Below, one piece after another: positions 39,471 to 52,571 of a stretch of DNA of 64,000 bases (positions within the stretch are counted from its first letter, which is position 1; each line of letters opens with the position of its first letter). Made by a program: the position numbers and the translations under genes. Location of the stretch: positions 744,001-808,000 of the forward strand of contig NZ_VTRS01000001.1 of NCBI RefSeq assembly GCF_008641065.1, in the 5' to 3' direction. Under the pieces are notes generated by a model. It made no database searches. It was given only the letters and a program-made list of their open reading frames with translations, and was not told where the DNA came from. Source of the DNA: Rhabdaerophilum calidifontis. Its GTDB lineage: Bacteria; Pseudomonadota; Alphaproteobacteria; Rhizobiales; Beijerinckiaceae.

Positions 39471-41201
39471 TCAGCGGATGTCGAGCCGCACCCCCCGCAC
39501 ATGGCGGGTATGGCGCGTCTGGTTGTGGTCGAAGACCGAAACCCAGAGATAGACCGGTTTGCCCTCGGTGAAGTCGATGTCGAATTTCGAGCCACTGCCC
39601 TTGAGGGAGCGCTTCGCCTCCAGCGTCCACCAGCCATCCTTCCATTTCGGCGCGGCGCTCACGTCGGCGCGGTCGCCCTCGTAGGTTCCGCCGATGATGA
39701 CGCCGGGCAGCACGGTGCCGACGGGAATGGCGGCATCCAGCTCGGCGGAATAGGGCAGCGTTTCGGCCTCGAACATCCACCATTGGGCGCCCTCGTCGTC
39801 GCTGACATTGACGTCGAGGTTGATCGTTCCCATCCGCGCGACGATGGCGCGATAATCCTTCGGCAGGCGCGGCACGGTGACGGGGCCGCGATAGCCGCCG
39901 GGCGGTTCGCCCTTGTAATTGTAGGCGTAGAACGCCTTGCCGGGATCCTGGAGATAGCCGGCTGAATAGCGTTCCGTTCCCGCCTGCTGGCGGGCATTGG
40001 CGGGATAGGGCGGGCCGAAATGCATGTCGTCCACCTTGCCGAGATGGCCGCCGCGGGAGGCTTTCCATTGCCACATATCGGCATAGGAACCATCGGTTGT
40101 GTAATGGAGCCCGCGGCCGTTGAGCGCGCCGGGAAGGGTATCGAGCGGTTTGGGTCCCAGATGCGTCACGCCGCCGCCGAAGGCATCCGTGCGGGCGAAG
40201 AGCACCGCGAACTTGTCCTCGTAATAGGCGCTCTCGTCGGCGATGTCGGCGTGGTTGTGCAGCAGGTGCCAGCCATCCGCGCGCTTGATCACCGGCAGGC
40301 GCTTCAGCGACCGCGTCGGATCCTGCCAGCGGAAGGCGAAATAGATCGTGTCGCCGTCATGGGCGGCGCGGATCTCGACCAGGGATTCGCCGCGCCCGCC
40401 CGCAAGGTTGAAGCCCTGCTGGGTCCGCACCCGCGCCGGCACCATGCCTTTCCAGGCGGGATCGTCGAGTTCGCCGTCGAGCACCGGCGCCACCGCGATC
40501 TTCGGCGCGACGAGCCGGTCGCGCGTGCCGAGATCCATCGCGGCGATGGCGATGGAGGCGATGGCGCCGATCGCGAGCGCGGCGAGAAGCGGGCGGGGTT
40601 TCGCGAGCGGCCCGGCGACCAGCCGTGCGGGCAGGAAGATGCGCAGGAGCTGTTGCCAGCCGCCCTGCATGAAATGCCCGACGATATGGATCACGAGATA
40701 GGCGACGAGCGCGATCGCCAGGGCGGCATGGATATCCACCACCAGCCCGCCCCAGCCGAGATAGAGCAGGATGCCGGTGGCCATCATCGCGAGCGTGAGC
40801 AGATAGAAGCCCCAATGCATCGAGACATTGAAGGCTTGCCATTTCAGCCGCGCCGGCGCCTCGACGACCAGAAGGCGGAGCCGCGCCAGCGCGTTGCGGC
40901 CCGTGAGCGCGGCGCGGTTGAGATAGACGAGATACGCGCTCGCCAGCCCGAACATCGTCAGCGCCGCGTAGAAATGGATGGTCCAGACATCGCCCTGGAG
41001 CAGAATCGGCGCGACAAGGCGCGAGAACACGGCATTGGCGCCGTCCCATGCGATGCGGAAGCCGGTGATCATCGCCAGGACCATGGCGATCGCCATGCTC
41101 CAATGCAGCAGGAAGGTGCCGAGATCCGTTCGCGGCAGACGGGGCCGCCCTCGGGACGGTTCGGCCCCATCTGCTCCAGCTTCGATATCTGGCTGCACCA
41201 T
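39471..41201 (-). CDS. Cytochrome b561-type membrane protein fused to ethylbenzene-dehydrogenase-like domain
   Basis: A 576-residue fusion. Residues ~25-225 hold five membrane helices with histidines suited to haem ligation (His33, His76, His129, His158, His172, His176), a b561-type diheme domain. After a last helix (200-222) residues ~235-576 form a periplasmic domain resembling the haem-b-binding gamma subunit of ethylbenzene dehydrogenase (VAPVLDGELDDPAWKG, DTIYFAFRWQDPTRS, DMWQWKA, YAYNYKGEPPGGYRG). No molybdenum catalytic subunit is adjacent. It precedes the flavoreductase on the same strand; likely a transmembrane electron conduit of unknown acceptor. Confidence 0.85.
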   Translation of the reverse strand: MVQPDIEAGADGAEPSRGRPRLPRTDLGTFLLHWSMAIAMVLAMITGFRIAWDGANAVFSRLVAPILLQGDVWTIHFYAALTMFGLASAYLVYLNRAALTGRNALARLRLLVVEAPARLKWQAFNVSMHWGFYLLTLAMMATGILLYLGWGGLVVDIHAALAIALVAYLVIHIVGHFMQGGWQQLLRIFLPARLVAGPLAKPRPLLAALAIGAIASIAIAAMDLGTRDRLVAPKIAVAPVLDGELDDPAWKGMVPARVRTQQGFNLAGGRGESLVEIRAAHDGDTIYFAFRWQDPTRSLKRLPVIKRADGWHLLHNHADIADESAYYEDKFAVLFARTDAFGGGVTHLGPKPLDTLPGALNGRGLHYTTDGSYADMWQWKASRGGHLGKVDDMHFGPPYPANARQQAGTERYSAGYLQDPGKAFYAYNYKGEPPGGYRGPVTVPRLPKDYRAIVARMGTINLDVNVSDDEGAQWWMFEAETLPYSAELDAAIPVGTVLPGVIIGGTYEGDRADVSAAPKWKDGWWTLEAKRSLKGSGSKFDIDFTEGKPVYLWVSVFDHNQTRHTRHVRGVRLDIR

Positions 41202-41435
41202 GATCGCCCCCCCCTGTTAGGGTAAATGAACCGTTAAGGCGCAATTTAGCCAAAATGACGTTCCGATCCCACGGAATTCGTCCCCGTTGATGAATCATCA
41301 TGGTTAACGCGATGCACTGTTCCCGCGTGTGCGCCGCGCCGCAGGGTTGCATCGCCTGTGCGTTCCGCCGCGCGGCGGCTGACAGGAGGCGCCGGCGCCG
41401 CTAGAACGCGGCGGGTTCCCGTTCCGGAGAGGCTC

Positions 41436-41861
41436 ATGACCACCTTCGCCCAGGCCAGAAAAATCGCCGACACCGCCCTGACCTTTGCCCGCGAGCGCGG
41501 GTTCAAGCCGCTCTCCATCGTTGTTCTCGACGCGCGCGCACAACGAAAGGTTGTATTAACCGAAGACGGAACCCCGCTCAAGCGCGCGGAGGTCGCCTAT
41601 GGCAAGGCGCATGGCGCGCTGGCGGCGGGGGTCGGCTCGCGGAGCCTGATGAAGATGGCGATGGAGCGGCCGCTCTTCATCCAGTCGGTCATGCATGTCG
41701 CCGATGGCGCGCTGGTCCCGGTTCCGGGCGGCGTGCTCATCCGCGAGAACGGCGCCGTGATCGGCGCGGTCGGGATCTCGGGCGACACGTCCGACAACGA
41801 CGAGGCGGCCGCGGTTGCAGGCATCGAGGCCGCCGGCCTCACCGCCGATCCCGGCGCATAG
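41436..41861 (+). CDS. GlcG/HbpS-family heme-binding protein
   Basis: A 141-residue protein of the GlcG/HbpS (DUF336) family: TFAQARKIADTALTFARERGFKPLSIVVLDA, YGKAHGALAAGVGSRSLMKMA, VPVPGGVLIRENGAVIGAVGISGDTSDNDEAAAVAGIEAAG. Some homologues bind or degrade haem, others detoxify compounds. No signal peptide. It is divergent from the b561/EB_dh gene, so a link to that haem-containing system is attractive but unproven. ATG 41436 follows GGAGAGG. Confidence 0.88.
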   Translation: MTTFAQARKIADTALTFARERGFKPLSIVVLDARAQRKVVLTEDGTPLKRAEVAYGKAHGALAAGVGSRSLMKMAMERPLFIQSVMHVADGALVPVPGGVLIRENGAVIGAVGISGDTSDNDEAAAVAGIEAAGLTADPGA

Positions 41862-41864
41862 CCG

Positions 41865-42146
41865 TTATTCCCGCACCGGCCGCTGGAGCCGGCCGGTGCG
41901 GAGCACGAAGCCGATCACCTCGGCGACGGCCTTGTAGAGCGGGACCGGGATCTCGGTCTCAAGCTCGACCTGCGACAGGGCGGTGGCGAGAACCGGGTTC
42001 TTCTCGATGGCGATATCGTGTTCGGCCGCGGTGGCGATGATCCGCTCGGCCACCTCGCCGCGCCCCTTGGCGGTGACGATCGGGGCGCCGTCGCCGAAAT
42101 CGTAGCGGAGCGCGACCGCGAGGCGCTGCTGCTCGGGTTTTGTCAT
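41865..42146 (-). CDS. FlhB C-terminal-like protein lacking the cleavage motif
   Basis: A 93-residue homologue of the cytoplasmic part of FlhB/YscU (RLAVALRYDFGDGAPIVTAKGRGEVAERIIATAAEHDIAIEKNPVLATALSQVELETEIPVPLYKAVAEVIGFV). The FlhB self-cleavage site NPTH aligns with Glu5-Gln-Gln-Arg8 here, so it starts where the cleaved fragment would. Such FlhX-like proteins can substitute for cleaved FlhB in switching export specificity. Start overlaps the stop of the FliK-like gene (ATGA). No other flagellar or type III secretion gene lies in the window. Confidence 0.85.
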   Translation of the reverse strand: MTKPEQQRLAVALRYDFGDGAPIVTAKGRGEVAERIIATAAEHDIAIEKNPVLATALSQVELETEIPVPLYKAVAEVIGFVLRTGRLQRPVRE

Positions 42147-43549
42147 GTCCGGCGGTCCAGCATCGGCGCGTGGCGCGCCGGGCGGCTCAGCGGCATGCCG
42201 TCCCTGACATCGAGCCGTGTCACCTCGAAGGCGGCGTCGGTCAGGGCAGCGTGGAGCGCGCCGATCTCCGCGCGCGCGGTGCCGGCGGTCGCCGGGCGCT
42301 CGGCCCAGAGCGTCACCGCCACTGCCTGACCGCGCAGCGCGATCTCGGCCTGGACGGGTCCGGTCTCCTCAAGGTCGAGCGCGACGCGGATCTTCCACGG
42401 AAAGCCTTCCTCGGCCTCGGTGTTGCCTTCGTTTTCGACCGCGTAGGCGGGCGGCTCCGCCGCGAACGGGTTGTGCTCGATCACGAGCCCGAGCATCGCG
42501 GTCTGCGGCCGCTCGTGCCCTTGCGTCGCGAGCGGGATCTGGAGCGCGAGCCGCAGCGGCGCACCGCGCTCGTCGGTCAGGCGGATCTCGGGATGTTCGG
42601 GGAGCGAGGCGAGCTGCATCAGCTTCACGCGCTCGAGGGCGCCGTCCGCCGCGCGCAGCATCTCGGCTGCGCGGGCGTGCTCGGGGTTCCGCGCGGCCTC
42701 GGCACGCAGGCGCAGGAGCTGGCTCTTGAGATCCGCCGGCGCTTCGCCCCGAGCCAGCGCGCCCTCGAGGAACAGGCCGGAGGCGCGGATCGCGCGTTCG
42801 AGCCCTTCGGCATGGCCCAAGGCATGCGGAAGCGCGCGCCCGGCGGCCAGCGCCCGCAAGGCGGCGGCGAGCGACGGCGGTAGACTGGTTTCGCCCTCCG
42901 ATGCGGCGAGCAGCGCCTCGATCGCGGCGCCGAGCGGGATCTGGCGGGCGGCGCCGCGCTGCACGGCCTCGGCGATCTCGGGCAGCACAGGCCGCGCGAT
43001 GAGCCCGGGCCGCAGCGCCGGCGCGGCCTTGCCGCGCGCGGGAATCGCGGCTCCGGCCGGCTCGCCCTGGGGGAAGGCGATGCCGGCGAGCCGCGCGATC
43101 GCGGCACCGAGCGTTCCATGCGGGAAGGCGCCGGCGAATTGCGGGGCCGGGCCGACGCTGGGCCCCGCGGGCTGGCTCTGCGCCTGCACGTTGACCATGG
43201 TCGCCGGACCCGGCACCGGGCGGGCGGGAATATCGGCAGGCAAGGCGAGCGACGCGCCCGCCCGCAACAGCGCCGGATTGGCAAGCCCCTGGCGCAGCAG
43301 ATCCGGCGGCAGCATCACATCGACGAGCCCGCCGGCGATCATCACCCGCGCGACGCCGTTCTCGGGCGGCGTGACGATCACCGCGCGGATCGCGGCGGCG
43401 GCGGATTGCAGGCTGCCCTGCGGCGTATCCCCGGCGCGGGCGTTGAGCCGCGCCGCGCCCTCCACCGGCTCGACCGCGGACATGAAGGCGGTGAGGCTCT
43501 CCGCCTTCAATTCCTGGATCTTGGCGAGGGTGATGGCGGATATCGGCAT
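42143..43549 (-). CDS. FliK-like hook-length control protein
   Basis: About 468 residues, Ala/Pro-rich, low complexity in the middle, with a folded C-terminal part (FPWKIRVALDLEETGPVQAEIALRGQAVAVTLWAERPATAGTARAEIGALHAAL) resembling the FliK C-terminal domain that contacts FlhB. Partnership with the coupled FlhB-C-like gene supports this. ATG 43549 (MPISAITLAKIQELKAES) is chosen; an upstream start at 43636 would overlap the ettA leader. The alternative is an uncharacterised Ala-rich protein. Confidence 0.7.
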   Translation of the reverse strand: MPISAITLAKIQELKAESLTAFMSAVEPVEGAARLNARAGDTPQGSLQSAAAAIRAVIVTPPENGVARVMIAGGLVDVMLPPDLLRQGLANPALLRAGASLALPADIPARPVPGPATMVNVQAQSQPAGPSVGPAPQFAGAFPHGTLGAAIARLAGIAFPQGEPAGAAIPARGKAAPALRPGLIARPVLPEIAEAVQRGAARQIPLGAAIEALLAASEGETSLPPSLAAALRALAAGRALPHALGHAEGLERAIRASGLFLEGALARGEAPADLKSQLLRLRAEAARNPEHARAAEMLRAADGALERVKLMQLASLPEHPEIRLTDERGAPLRLALQIPLATQGHERPQTAMLGLVIEHNPFAAEPPAYAVENEGNTEAEEGFPWKIRVALDLEETGPVQAEIALRGQAVAVTLWAERPATAGTARAEIGALHAALTDAAFEVTRLDVRDGMPLSRPARHAPMLDRRT

Positions 43550-43728
43550 GGCCCGTGATGCCCGGATGAAGGATGGCGCATCCTGCCACGGCAAGCGTTT
43601 CGGCTTCGTTGCGCGCGGTGGCGAAAAGCGCCGCATGGCATTGCGGTTGCCGGCCCGCTCGCCTACAACCCCCGCCGTCCCCCCTTTCCGGCGCCGGAGG
43701 GCGCCCCGATCCCTGTTCGCGAGGCACG

Positions 43729-45381
43729 ATGTCCCGTCAGTTCATCTACCACATGCGCGGCCTGACCAAGGTCTATCCGGGCGGCAAGAAGGTGCTCGAC
43801 AACATCCACCTCTCCTTCTACCCGGACGCCAAGATCGGCGTGCTCGGCGTCAACGGCGCCGGTAAATCGACCCTGCTCAAGATCATGGCCGGGATCGACA
43901 AGGAATGGACCGGCGAGGGTTGGGTGGCGGAGGGCGCGCGCGTCGGCTACCTGCCGCAGGAGCCGCAGCTCGACAACAGCCTCAATGTCCGGGAGAACGT
44001 GAAGCTCGGCGTCGCGGCAAAGCAGGCGATCCTCGACCGCTACAACGCGCTGATGGCCGATTATTCCGACGAGACCGCCGAGGAGGCGGCGAAGCTCCAG
44101 GACATGATCGACAGCCAGAACCTGTGGGACCTCGATTCCAAGGTCGATCAGGCGATGGACGCCCTGCGCTGCCCGCCGGACGATTGGGCCGTGGACAAGC
44201 TCTCCGGCGGCGAGAAGCGCCGGGTCGCGCTCTGCAGGCTGCTGCTGGAGGCGCCGGAACTGCTGCTGCTCGACGAGCCGACCAACCATCTCGACGCCGA
44301 GACCGTGAACTGGCTCGAGGCGCACCTACGCGAATATCCGGGCGCGATCCTGATCGTCACCCATGACCGCTACTTCCTCGACAACGTGACCGGCTGGATC
44401 CTCGAACTCGATCGCGGCCGGGGCATTCCCTACGAGGGCAATTATTCTTCCTGGCTCCAGCAGAAGCAGAAGCGGCTCGAGCAGGAAGGCCGCGAGGATG
44501 CCGCCCGCCAGCGCACCATGGCGCGCGAGCAGGAATGGGTCGCGGCCTCGCCCAAGGCGCGGCAGGCCAAGAACAAGGCGCGCATCCAGCGCTACGAGGA
44601 GCTTGTCGCCAAGGCCGCGGAGAAGGCGCCGGATACCGCGCAGATCATCATCCCGATCGCCGAGCGGCTCGGCGGCAACGTCATCGATTTCGAGCATCTC
44701 AACAAGGGCTTCCAGGACAAGCTCCTGATCGAGGATCTGTCGTTCAAGCTGCCTCCCGGTGGTATTGTCGGCGTGATCGGGCCGAACGGCGCCGGCAAGA
44801 CGACGCTGTTTCGCATGATCACCGGCGCGGAGAAACCCGATGGCGGCACGATCCGGATCGGGGATTCGGTCAAGCTCGGCTATGTCGACCAGTCCCGCGA
44901 CGCGCTCGACGACAAGAAGACCGTTTGGGAGGAAATCTCCGGCGGCGCGGAGGTGATCTATCTCGGCAAGAAGCAGATGCATTCCCGCGCCTATTGCGGC
45001 GCCTTCAACTTCAAGGGCGGCGATCAGGAGAAGAAGGTCGGCATGCTCTCGGGCGGCGAGCGCAACCGCGTGCATCTTGCCAAGATGCTCAAATCCGGCG
45101 CGAATGTGCTGCTGCTCGACGAGCCCACCAACGATCTCGATGTCGATACGCTCCGCGCGCTGGAAGAGGCGCTCGAGGATTATGCCGGCTGCGCCGTCAT
45201 CATCAGCCATGACCGCTGGTTTCTTGACCGCATCGCGACGCATATCCTCGCCTTCGAGGGCGACAGCCATGTCGAATGGTTCGAGGGCTCGTTCTCGGAT
45301 TACATCGAGGACAAGAAACGGCGGCTGGGGGCGGATGCCGTGGAGCCGAAGCGCATCAAGTATCGCAAGTTCGCAAGGTAA
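43729..45381 (+). CDS. ettA: Energy-dependent translational throttle protein EttA
   Basis: A 550-residue ABC-F ATPase that gates early elongation at the ribosomal E site according to ATP/ADP. Two ABC domains: Walker [10 protein letters not shown] and GPNGAGKTT, signature LSGGEKRR and LSGGERNR, Walker [13 protein letters not shown] and [12 protein letters not shown], with the linker region (arm and P-site interacting motif) around residues 240-320. Full length and N-terminus ([17 protein letters not shown]) match EttA. Divergent from the FliK-like gene. Confidence 0.97.
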   Translation: MSRQFIYHMRGLTKVYPGGKKVLDNIHLSFYPDAKIGVLGVNGAGKSTLLKIMAGIDKEWTGEGWVAEGARVGYLPQEPQLDNSLNVRENVKLGVAAKQAILDRYNALMADYSDETAEEAAKLQDMIDSQNLWDLDSKVDQAMDALRCPPDDWAVDKLSGGEKRRVALCRLLLEAPELLLLDEPTNHLDAETVNWLEAHLREYPGAILIVTHDRYFLDNVTGWILELDRGRGIPYEGNYSSWLQQKQKRLEQEGREDAARQRTMAREQEWVAASPKARQAKNKARIQRYEELVAKAAEKAPDTAQIIIPIAERLGGNVIDFEHLNKGFQDKLLIEDLSFKLPPGGIVGVIGPNGAGKTTLFRMITGAEKPDGGTIRIGDSVKLGYVDQSRDALDDKKTVWEEISGGAEVIYLGKKQMHSRAYCGAFNFKGGDQEKKVGMLSGGERNRVHLAKMLKSGANVLLLDEPTNDLDVDTLRALEEALEDYAGCAVIISHDRWFLDRIATHILAFEGDSHVEWFEGSFSDYIEDKKRRLGADAVEPKRIKYRKFAR

Positions 45382-45571
45382 GCCGGCGAAAGCCGATCCG
45401 TTGCACAATGTCATGCCGGGTCTGTCAGGGTATCCCTAGTCAGGCCCAAGGCGAAGCCGCGCGTCCGGCCTACCTCTTCTGTGGAGATGGAATCCGGAAG
45501 TGATCGTCTCCCCGCGTTCGTCGCTCCGCCAGACGGCTTGCATCCAAGAGGCTTGCATTGCCAGATAGAAT

Positions 45572-45593
45572 GACATAAACATATCTTTATGTC
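45572..45593. promoter_or_regulatory. Perfect 8-6-8 palindrome, operator of the methionine operon
   Basis: Arms GACATAAA (45572-45579) and TTTATGTC (45586-45593) flank CATATC, in an AT-rich island 20 bases before the ArsR-methyltransferase start. The position and symmetry fit an ArsR-type dimer site and autoregulation. The ATG at 45589 lies inside the right arm, which argues against it as start codon. Confidence 0.7.
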
Positions 45594-45612
45594 GTTTTCC
45601 AGGGCCGCCTCC

Positions 45613-46671
45613 ATGCATGATGCTGTTCTCCCGGAGCCCCAGGCCGGGCCGGGCGACTTCGGCTTCGGCGCCATGCTCGCCGCGCTCGAAGCCGCCGGGG
45701 AGGCGACCCGCCTCAGGATTCTCGCGCTGCTTGCCGACGGGGAGCTGACCGTCACGGAATTGATGACCATTCTCGGTCAATCGCAGCCGCGCGTCTCGCG
45801 GCATCTCAAGCTCTTGGTCGAGGCCGGGCTGGTGGACCGCCATCGCGAGGGCGCCTGGGCCTTCTTCCGCTTCGCCGAGAAGCCGGTGGCGCAGGCGCTG
45901 CGCGCCGGGATCGTCGCGGCGCTCGATCCGGCGGATGATATCCTCGCCGGCGACCGGCGGCGGCTCGAGGCGGTGCGCGCCGAGCGCAGGAGCCATGCCG
46001 CCGCCTATTTCGCGGCGCATGCGGCGGATTGGAACCGCATCCGCGCGCTGCATGTGCCGGAGGCCGAGGTCGAGGCGGCCATCCTCGCTCTGCTCGGCGG
46101 CGAACCTGCCGGGGCGGTGCTCGATCTCGGCACGGGCACCGGGCGGATGCTCGAAATGCTGGCGCCGGGGGCTTCCCGCGCGGTGGGGCTCGATGTCAGC
46201 CCGGCGATGCTCGCGGTCGCGCGCGTCAATCTCGATGCGGCTGGCCTCAAGCATGTCCAGCTCCGGCAGGGCGACGCCTATGCCCTGCCGCCGGATCTCC
46301 AGCGCTTCGATCTCGTGATCCTGCATCAGGTGCTGCATTATCTCGACGATCCGGCCCGCGCCGTGCGCGAGGCCGCGCGGGCGCTCAGGCCCGGCGGGCG
46401 GCTGCTGATCGTCGATCTCGCGCCGCATCAGGAGGAGGCGTTGCGCGAGCGCCATGCCCATCGCCGGCTCGGCTTCTCGCCGGCGGAGATCGAATCCTTC
46501 CTCGCCGAGGCCGGGCTCGCGGGCGAGGCCAGCCGGCTGCTGCGCCCCGGACCCGATGCCGAGGCCAAGCTCGCCGTCTCGCTCTGGCTCGGCCGCGACA
46601 CCCGGATCGAGGGGGATTTCCCGCTGCGTGCCGTCCCCGGTTCTTCGTCCCCCCATCGCGAGGTTGCGTGA
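45613..46671 (+). CDS. ArsR-family regulator fused to SAM methyltransferase (SahR-like)
   Basis: A 352-residue fusion: winged helix (residues 20-90, GEATRLRILALLADGELTVTELMTILGQSQPRVSRHLKLLVEAGLVD) and class I methyltransferase domain (VLDLGTGTGRMLEML at 169-183, LLIVDLAPHQEEALRE). Proteins of this layout precede metF-metH in alphaproteobacteria and are thought to sense S-adenosyl compounds; the SahR name is from memory and is an inference. Only ATG 45613 leaves the palindrome free. Stop and metF start overlap (TGATG). Confidence 0.85.
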   Translation: MHDAVLPEPQAGPGDFGFGAMLAALEAAGEATRLRILALLADGELTVTELMTILGQSQPRVSRHLKLLVEAGLVDRHREGAWAFFRFAEKPVAQALRAGIVAALDPADDILAGDRRRLEAVRAERRSHAAAYFAAHAADWNRIRALHVPEAEVEAAILALLGGEPAGAVLDLGTGTGRMLEMLAPGASRAVGLDVSPAMLAVARVNLDAAGLKHVQLRQGDAYALPPDLQRFDLVILHQVLHYLDDPARAVREAARALRPGGRLLIVDLAPHQEEALRERHAHRRLGFSPAEIESFLAEAGLAGEASRLLRPGPDAEAKLAVSLWLGRDTRIEGDFPLRAVPGSSSPHREVA

Positions 46672-47579
46672 TGAACGCCTTTCCCGTCCGCTCGAGCCGC
46701 CGCCCGGACACGTTGCCGCTCGGCATCTCCTTCGAGTTCTTCCCGCCGAAGAACGAGGCGATGGCCGCGACGCTCTGGGCCTCGATCGAGCGGCTGGCGC
46801 CGCTTGCGCCGCGCTTCGTCTCGGTGACCTATGGCGCCGGCGGCTCGACGCGCGAGCGCACGCACCAGACGGTGAAACGCATCCTCGACGAGACCGGCCT
46901 CAAGCCGGCCGCGCATCTGACCTGCGTCGCGGCGACCAAGGCCGAGACCGACGCCATCATCCGCGATTACTGGGAGATCGGTGTCCGGCACATCGTCGCG
47001 CTGCGCGGCGACCCGGTGGAGGGGATCGGCGCCGCTTTCGCACCGCATCCCGAGGGCTACCAGGGCTCGGCCGATCTGGTGGCCGGCATCCGGCGCATCG
47101 GCGATTTCGAGGTGGCGGTCTCCGCCTATCCCGAGAAGCATCCCGACAGTCCGTCGGTCGAGGCGGAGATCGACCTGCTGAAGCGCAAGGTCGATGCCGG
47201 CGCGACGCGGGCGATCACACAGTTCTTCTTCGATAACGACCATTATTTCCGCTATCTCGACCGCGTGCGGAAGGCGGGGATCGGCATCGAGATCGTGCCG
47301 GGGATCCTGCCGGTGCAGAATTTCAGACAGGCTGCAAGCTTCGCTGCCCGCTGCGGCACCGAGGTGCCGGCCTGGCTCGCCCAGCGCTTCGAGGGGCTTG
47401 ACGAGGATGTCGAGACCCGACGCCTCGTCGCGGCGGCGGTGGCGGTGGAACAGGTTTTCGACCTGCTCGACCGCGGCGTGTCCGAGTTCCATTTCTACAC
47501 GATGAACCGGGCCGATCTCGTCTTCGCCATCTGCCATATGCTGGGGATGCGGCCCCGGCCCGCGGCGCTCGCGGCGTGA
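46671..47579 (+). CDS. metF: Methylenetetrahydrofolate reductase
   Basis: A 302-residue MetF reducing 5,10-methylene-THF to 5-methyl-THF for methionine synthesis. TIM-barrel FAD enzyme signatures: [78 protein letters not shown] and [13 protein letters not shown] 46671 overlaps the regulator's stop by one base; metH follows 13 bases later, so the product passes directly to the next enzyme. Confidence 0.97.
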   Translation: MNAFPVRSSRRPDTLPLGISFEFFPPKNEAMAATLWASIERLAPLAPRFVSVTYGAGGSTRERTHQTVKRILDETGLKPAAHLTCVAATKAETDAIIRDYWEIGVRHIVALRGDPVEGIGAAFAPHPEGYQGSADLVAGIRRIGDFEVAVSAYPEKHPDSPSVEAEIDLLKRKVDAGATRAITQFFFDNDHYFRYLDRVRKAGIGIEIVPGILPVQNFRQAASFAARCGTEVPAWLAQRFEGLDEDVETRRLVAAAVAVEQVFDLLDRGVSEFHFYTMNRADLVFAICHMLGMRPRPAALAA

Positions 47580-47592
47580 GCGGGAGACGAGC

Positions 47593-51330
<3,738 letters not shown>

Positions 51331-51339
51331 GGCCGGGAG

Positions 51340-52230
51340 CTAGCCGGCGGCGCAGAGGGCCCGCAGCATCGCCAGTGTCTCCCCGTCCGCAACCCCGTCC
51401 ACGCATTCCTGCCGCCAATGGCGCTGGAAGGCGGCGACGACATCGAAAGTGCGCCGGTCATAGACGCCGGTGATCTCGATCCCGTAGCCGAAACGCGCGA
51501 ACATGGCCTGCAGGGCCCGGATCGGCAGCCCCTCGTCGCCGGGGCGGAAGACGGGCGCGGGTGCCTGTCGCGTCCCGTGGTCGGCGCCGACATCCGCCGG
51601 CCAGAGCCCGAGCCCCGCCTCGGCCAGCCGCGCCCAGGGGAATGTCTCGCCGGGGTCGATCTTGCGCCCCGGCGCGATATCCGAATGCGCGAGGATGCGG
51701 GAATCGGCGATGCCCCAGCGTGCCTTGATATCGGCGGCGAGACGGATCACGGTGGCGATCTGCACCTCGGGGAAGGAGGGGCCGGGCGGCGGCAGCGGGT
51801 TCGGGCCGCCATCCGGCAGGGGGGTGAGATCGTGGCCCGGATGAGCGATCTCGATGCCGATCGAGCGCGAGTTCATGTCGGTCTCGCCGGCCCAGATGCT
51901 CTTTCCCGCGTGCCAGGCGCGGCGGCTCTCCGGCACCATCTGCCAGACGCGCCCGTCCTCGAACACGAAATAATGGCAGGAGACTTCCGAGAGCGGATTG
52001 GCGAGCCAGAGCAGCGCCGAGGCTGCGTCGCGCATGCCGGTGTAATGCAGGATGATCGCATCCGGCCGTGCAACCCCGCGCCGCGGGCCATGGTTGGGCG
52101 AGGGATGGAGCCGATCAGCGACCGGGGAATCCGGGATGGCCGTCCCAAAATCCGAGCATCCCGCGGCCGGCATGTCTGCGGTGAGGCCGGGAGGCTCGGG
52201 GCAACCGGGGATCGCGGGGGAATCAGGCAT
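51340..52230 (-). CDS. N-acetylmuramoyl-L-alanine amidase with peptidoglycan-binding domain
   Basis: A 296-residue AmiD/AmpD-like enzyme. Amidase_2 domain: IILHYTGM (zinc His62), SIGIEIAHPGHD (Glu), ILAHSDIAPGRKIDPGETFPW (zinc His and Asp), then a C-terminal PG_binding_1 domain (GLPIRALQAMFARFGYGIEITGVYDRRTFDVVAAFQRHW). No clear signal peptide is seen; the N-terminal 40 residues are Pro-rich and the start is uncertain. It may act in peptidoglycan recycling. Convergent with metH. Confidence 0.92.
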   Translation of the reverse strand: MPDSPAIPGCPEPPGLTADMPAAGCSDFGTAIPDSPVADRLHPSPNHGPRRGVARPDAIILHYTGMRDAASALLWLANPLSEVSCHYFVFEDGRVWQMVPESRRAWHAGKSIWAGETDMNSRSIGIEIAHPGHDLTPLPDGGPNPLPPPGPSFPEVQIATVIRLAADIKARWGIADSRILAHSDIAPGRKIDPGETFPWARLAEAGLGLWPADVGADHGTRQAPAPVFRPGDEGLPIRALQAMFARFGYGIEITGVYDRRTFDVVAAFQRHWRQECVDGVADGETLAMLRALCAAG

Positions 52231-52280
52231 GGCGGCAGGGTAGCGCCGCCATGCCGGGTTTCAAGCCGTGCGGATCCGCG

Positions 52281-52571
52281 TCAGTCGAGGTAGCGGTAGC
52301 GCGTGCAATAGGCGTTGCCGTACACGTCGTAGCGCACGCGAACGCATTGCCGGCGCGGCCGGGTCGCATCCGCGATCACCGCGCCGCCGACGGCGCCGAT
52401 CGCCGCACCCGCGAGCGCGCCGCCCGCGCGGCCGGTGGCCGCGGCGCCGATCAGCGCGCCGGCGCCGGCGCCGAGCAGCGCGCCGCCTCCCACCCGTTCC
52501 TCACGCGCTGTGCAGGCGCCAAGGCCGGCAGCCACGATCGCGATGGCGGCAATCGAATACATCTTTCGCAT
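52281..52571 (-). CDS. Small glycine-zipper lipoprotein
   Basis: A 96-residue protein. N-terminal signal with a lipobox-like LGAC (MRKMYSIAAIAIVAAGLGAC, Cys20) followed by a glycine-zipper segment (GGGALLGAGAGALIGAAATG, then GGALAGAAIGAVGGAVI) and a short tail with two Cys. Such 17-kDa-antigen-like surface lipoproteins are frequent in alphaproteobacteria with no known activity. ATG 52571 is the natural start; ATG 52631 adds 20 polar residues without a signal. Confidence 0.85.
   Translation of the reverse strand: MRKMYSIAAIAIVAAGLGACTAREERVGGGALLGAGAGALIGAAATGRAGGALAGAAIGAVGGAVIADATRPRRQCVRVRYDVYGNAYCTRYRYLD

Noticed and set aside
41202-41435. A small RNA or riboswitch in the AT-rich region upstream of the HbpS gene
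   Set aside because: A run of C and some weak hairpins exist, but nothing resembles a known class or a terminator.
41865-43549. Type III secretion system locus
   Set aside because: Only FlhB-C-like and FliK-like genes are present; no export apparatus, needle or effector genes.
45382-45571. A SAM or cobalamin riboswitch before the methionine operon
   Set aside because: No conserved riboswitch blocks were seen; the palindrome explains regulation better.
45589-45612. ATG 45589 as start of the ArsR-methyltransferase gene
   Set aside because: It falls within the right arm of the operator palindrome and lacks a ribosome-binding site.
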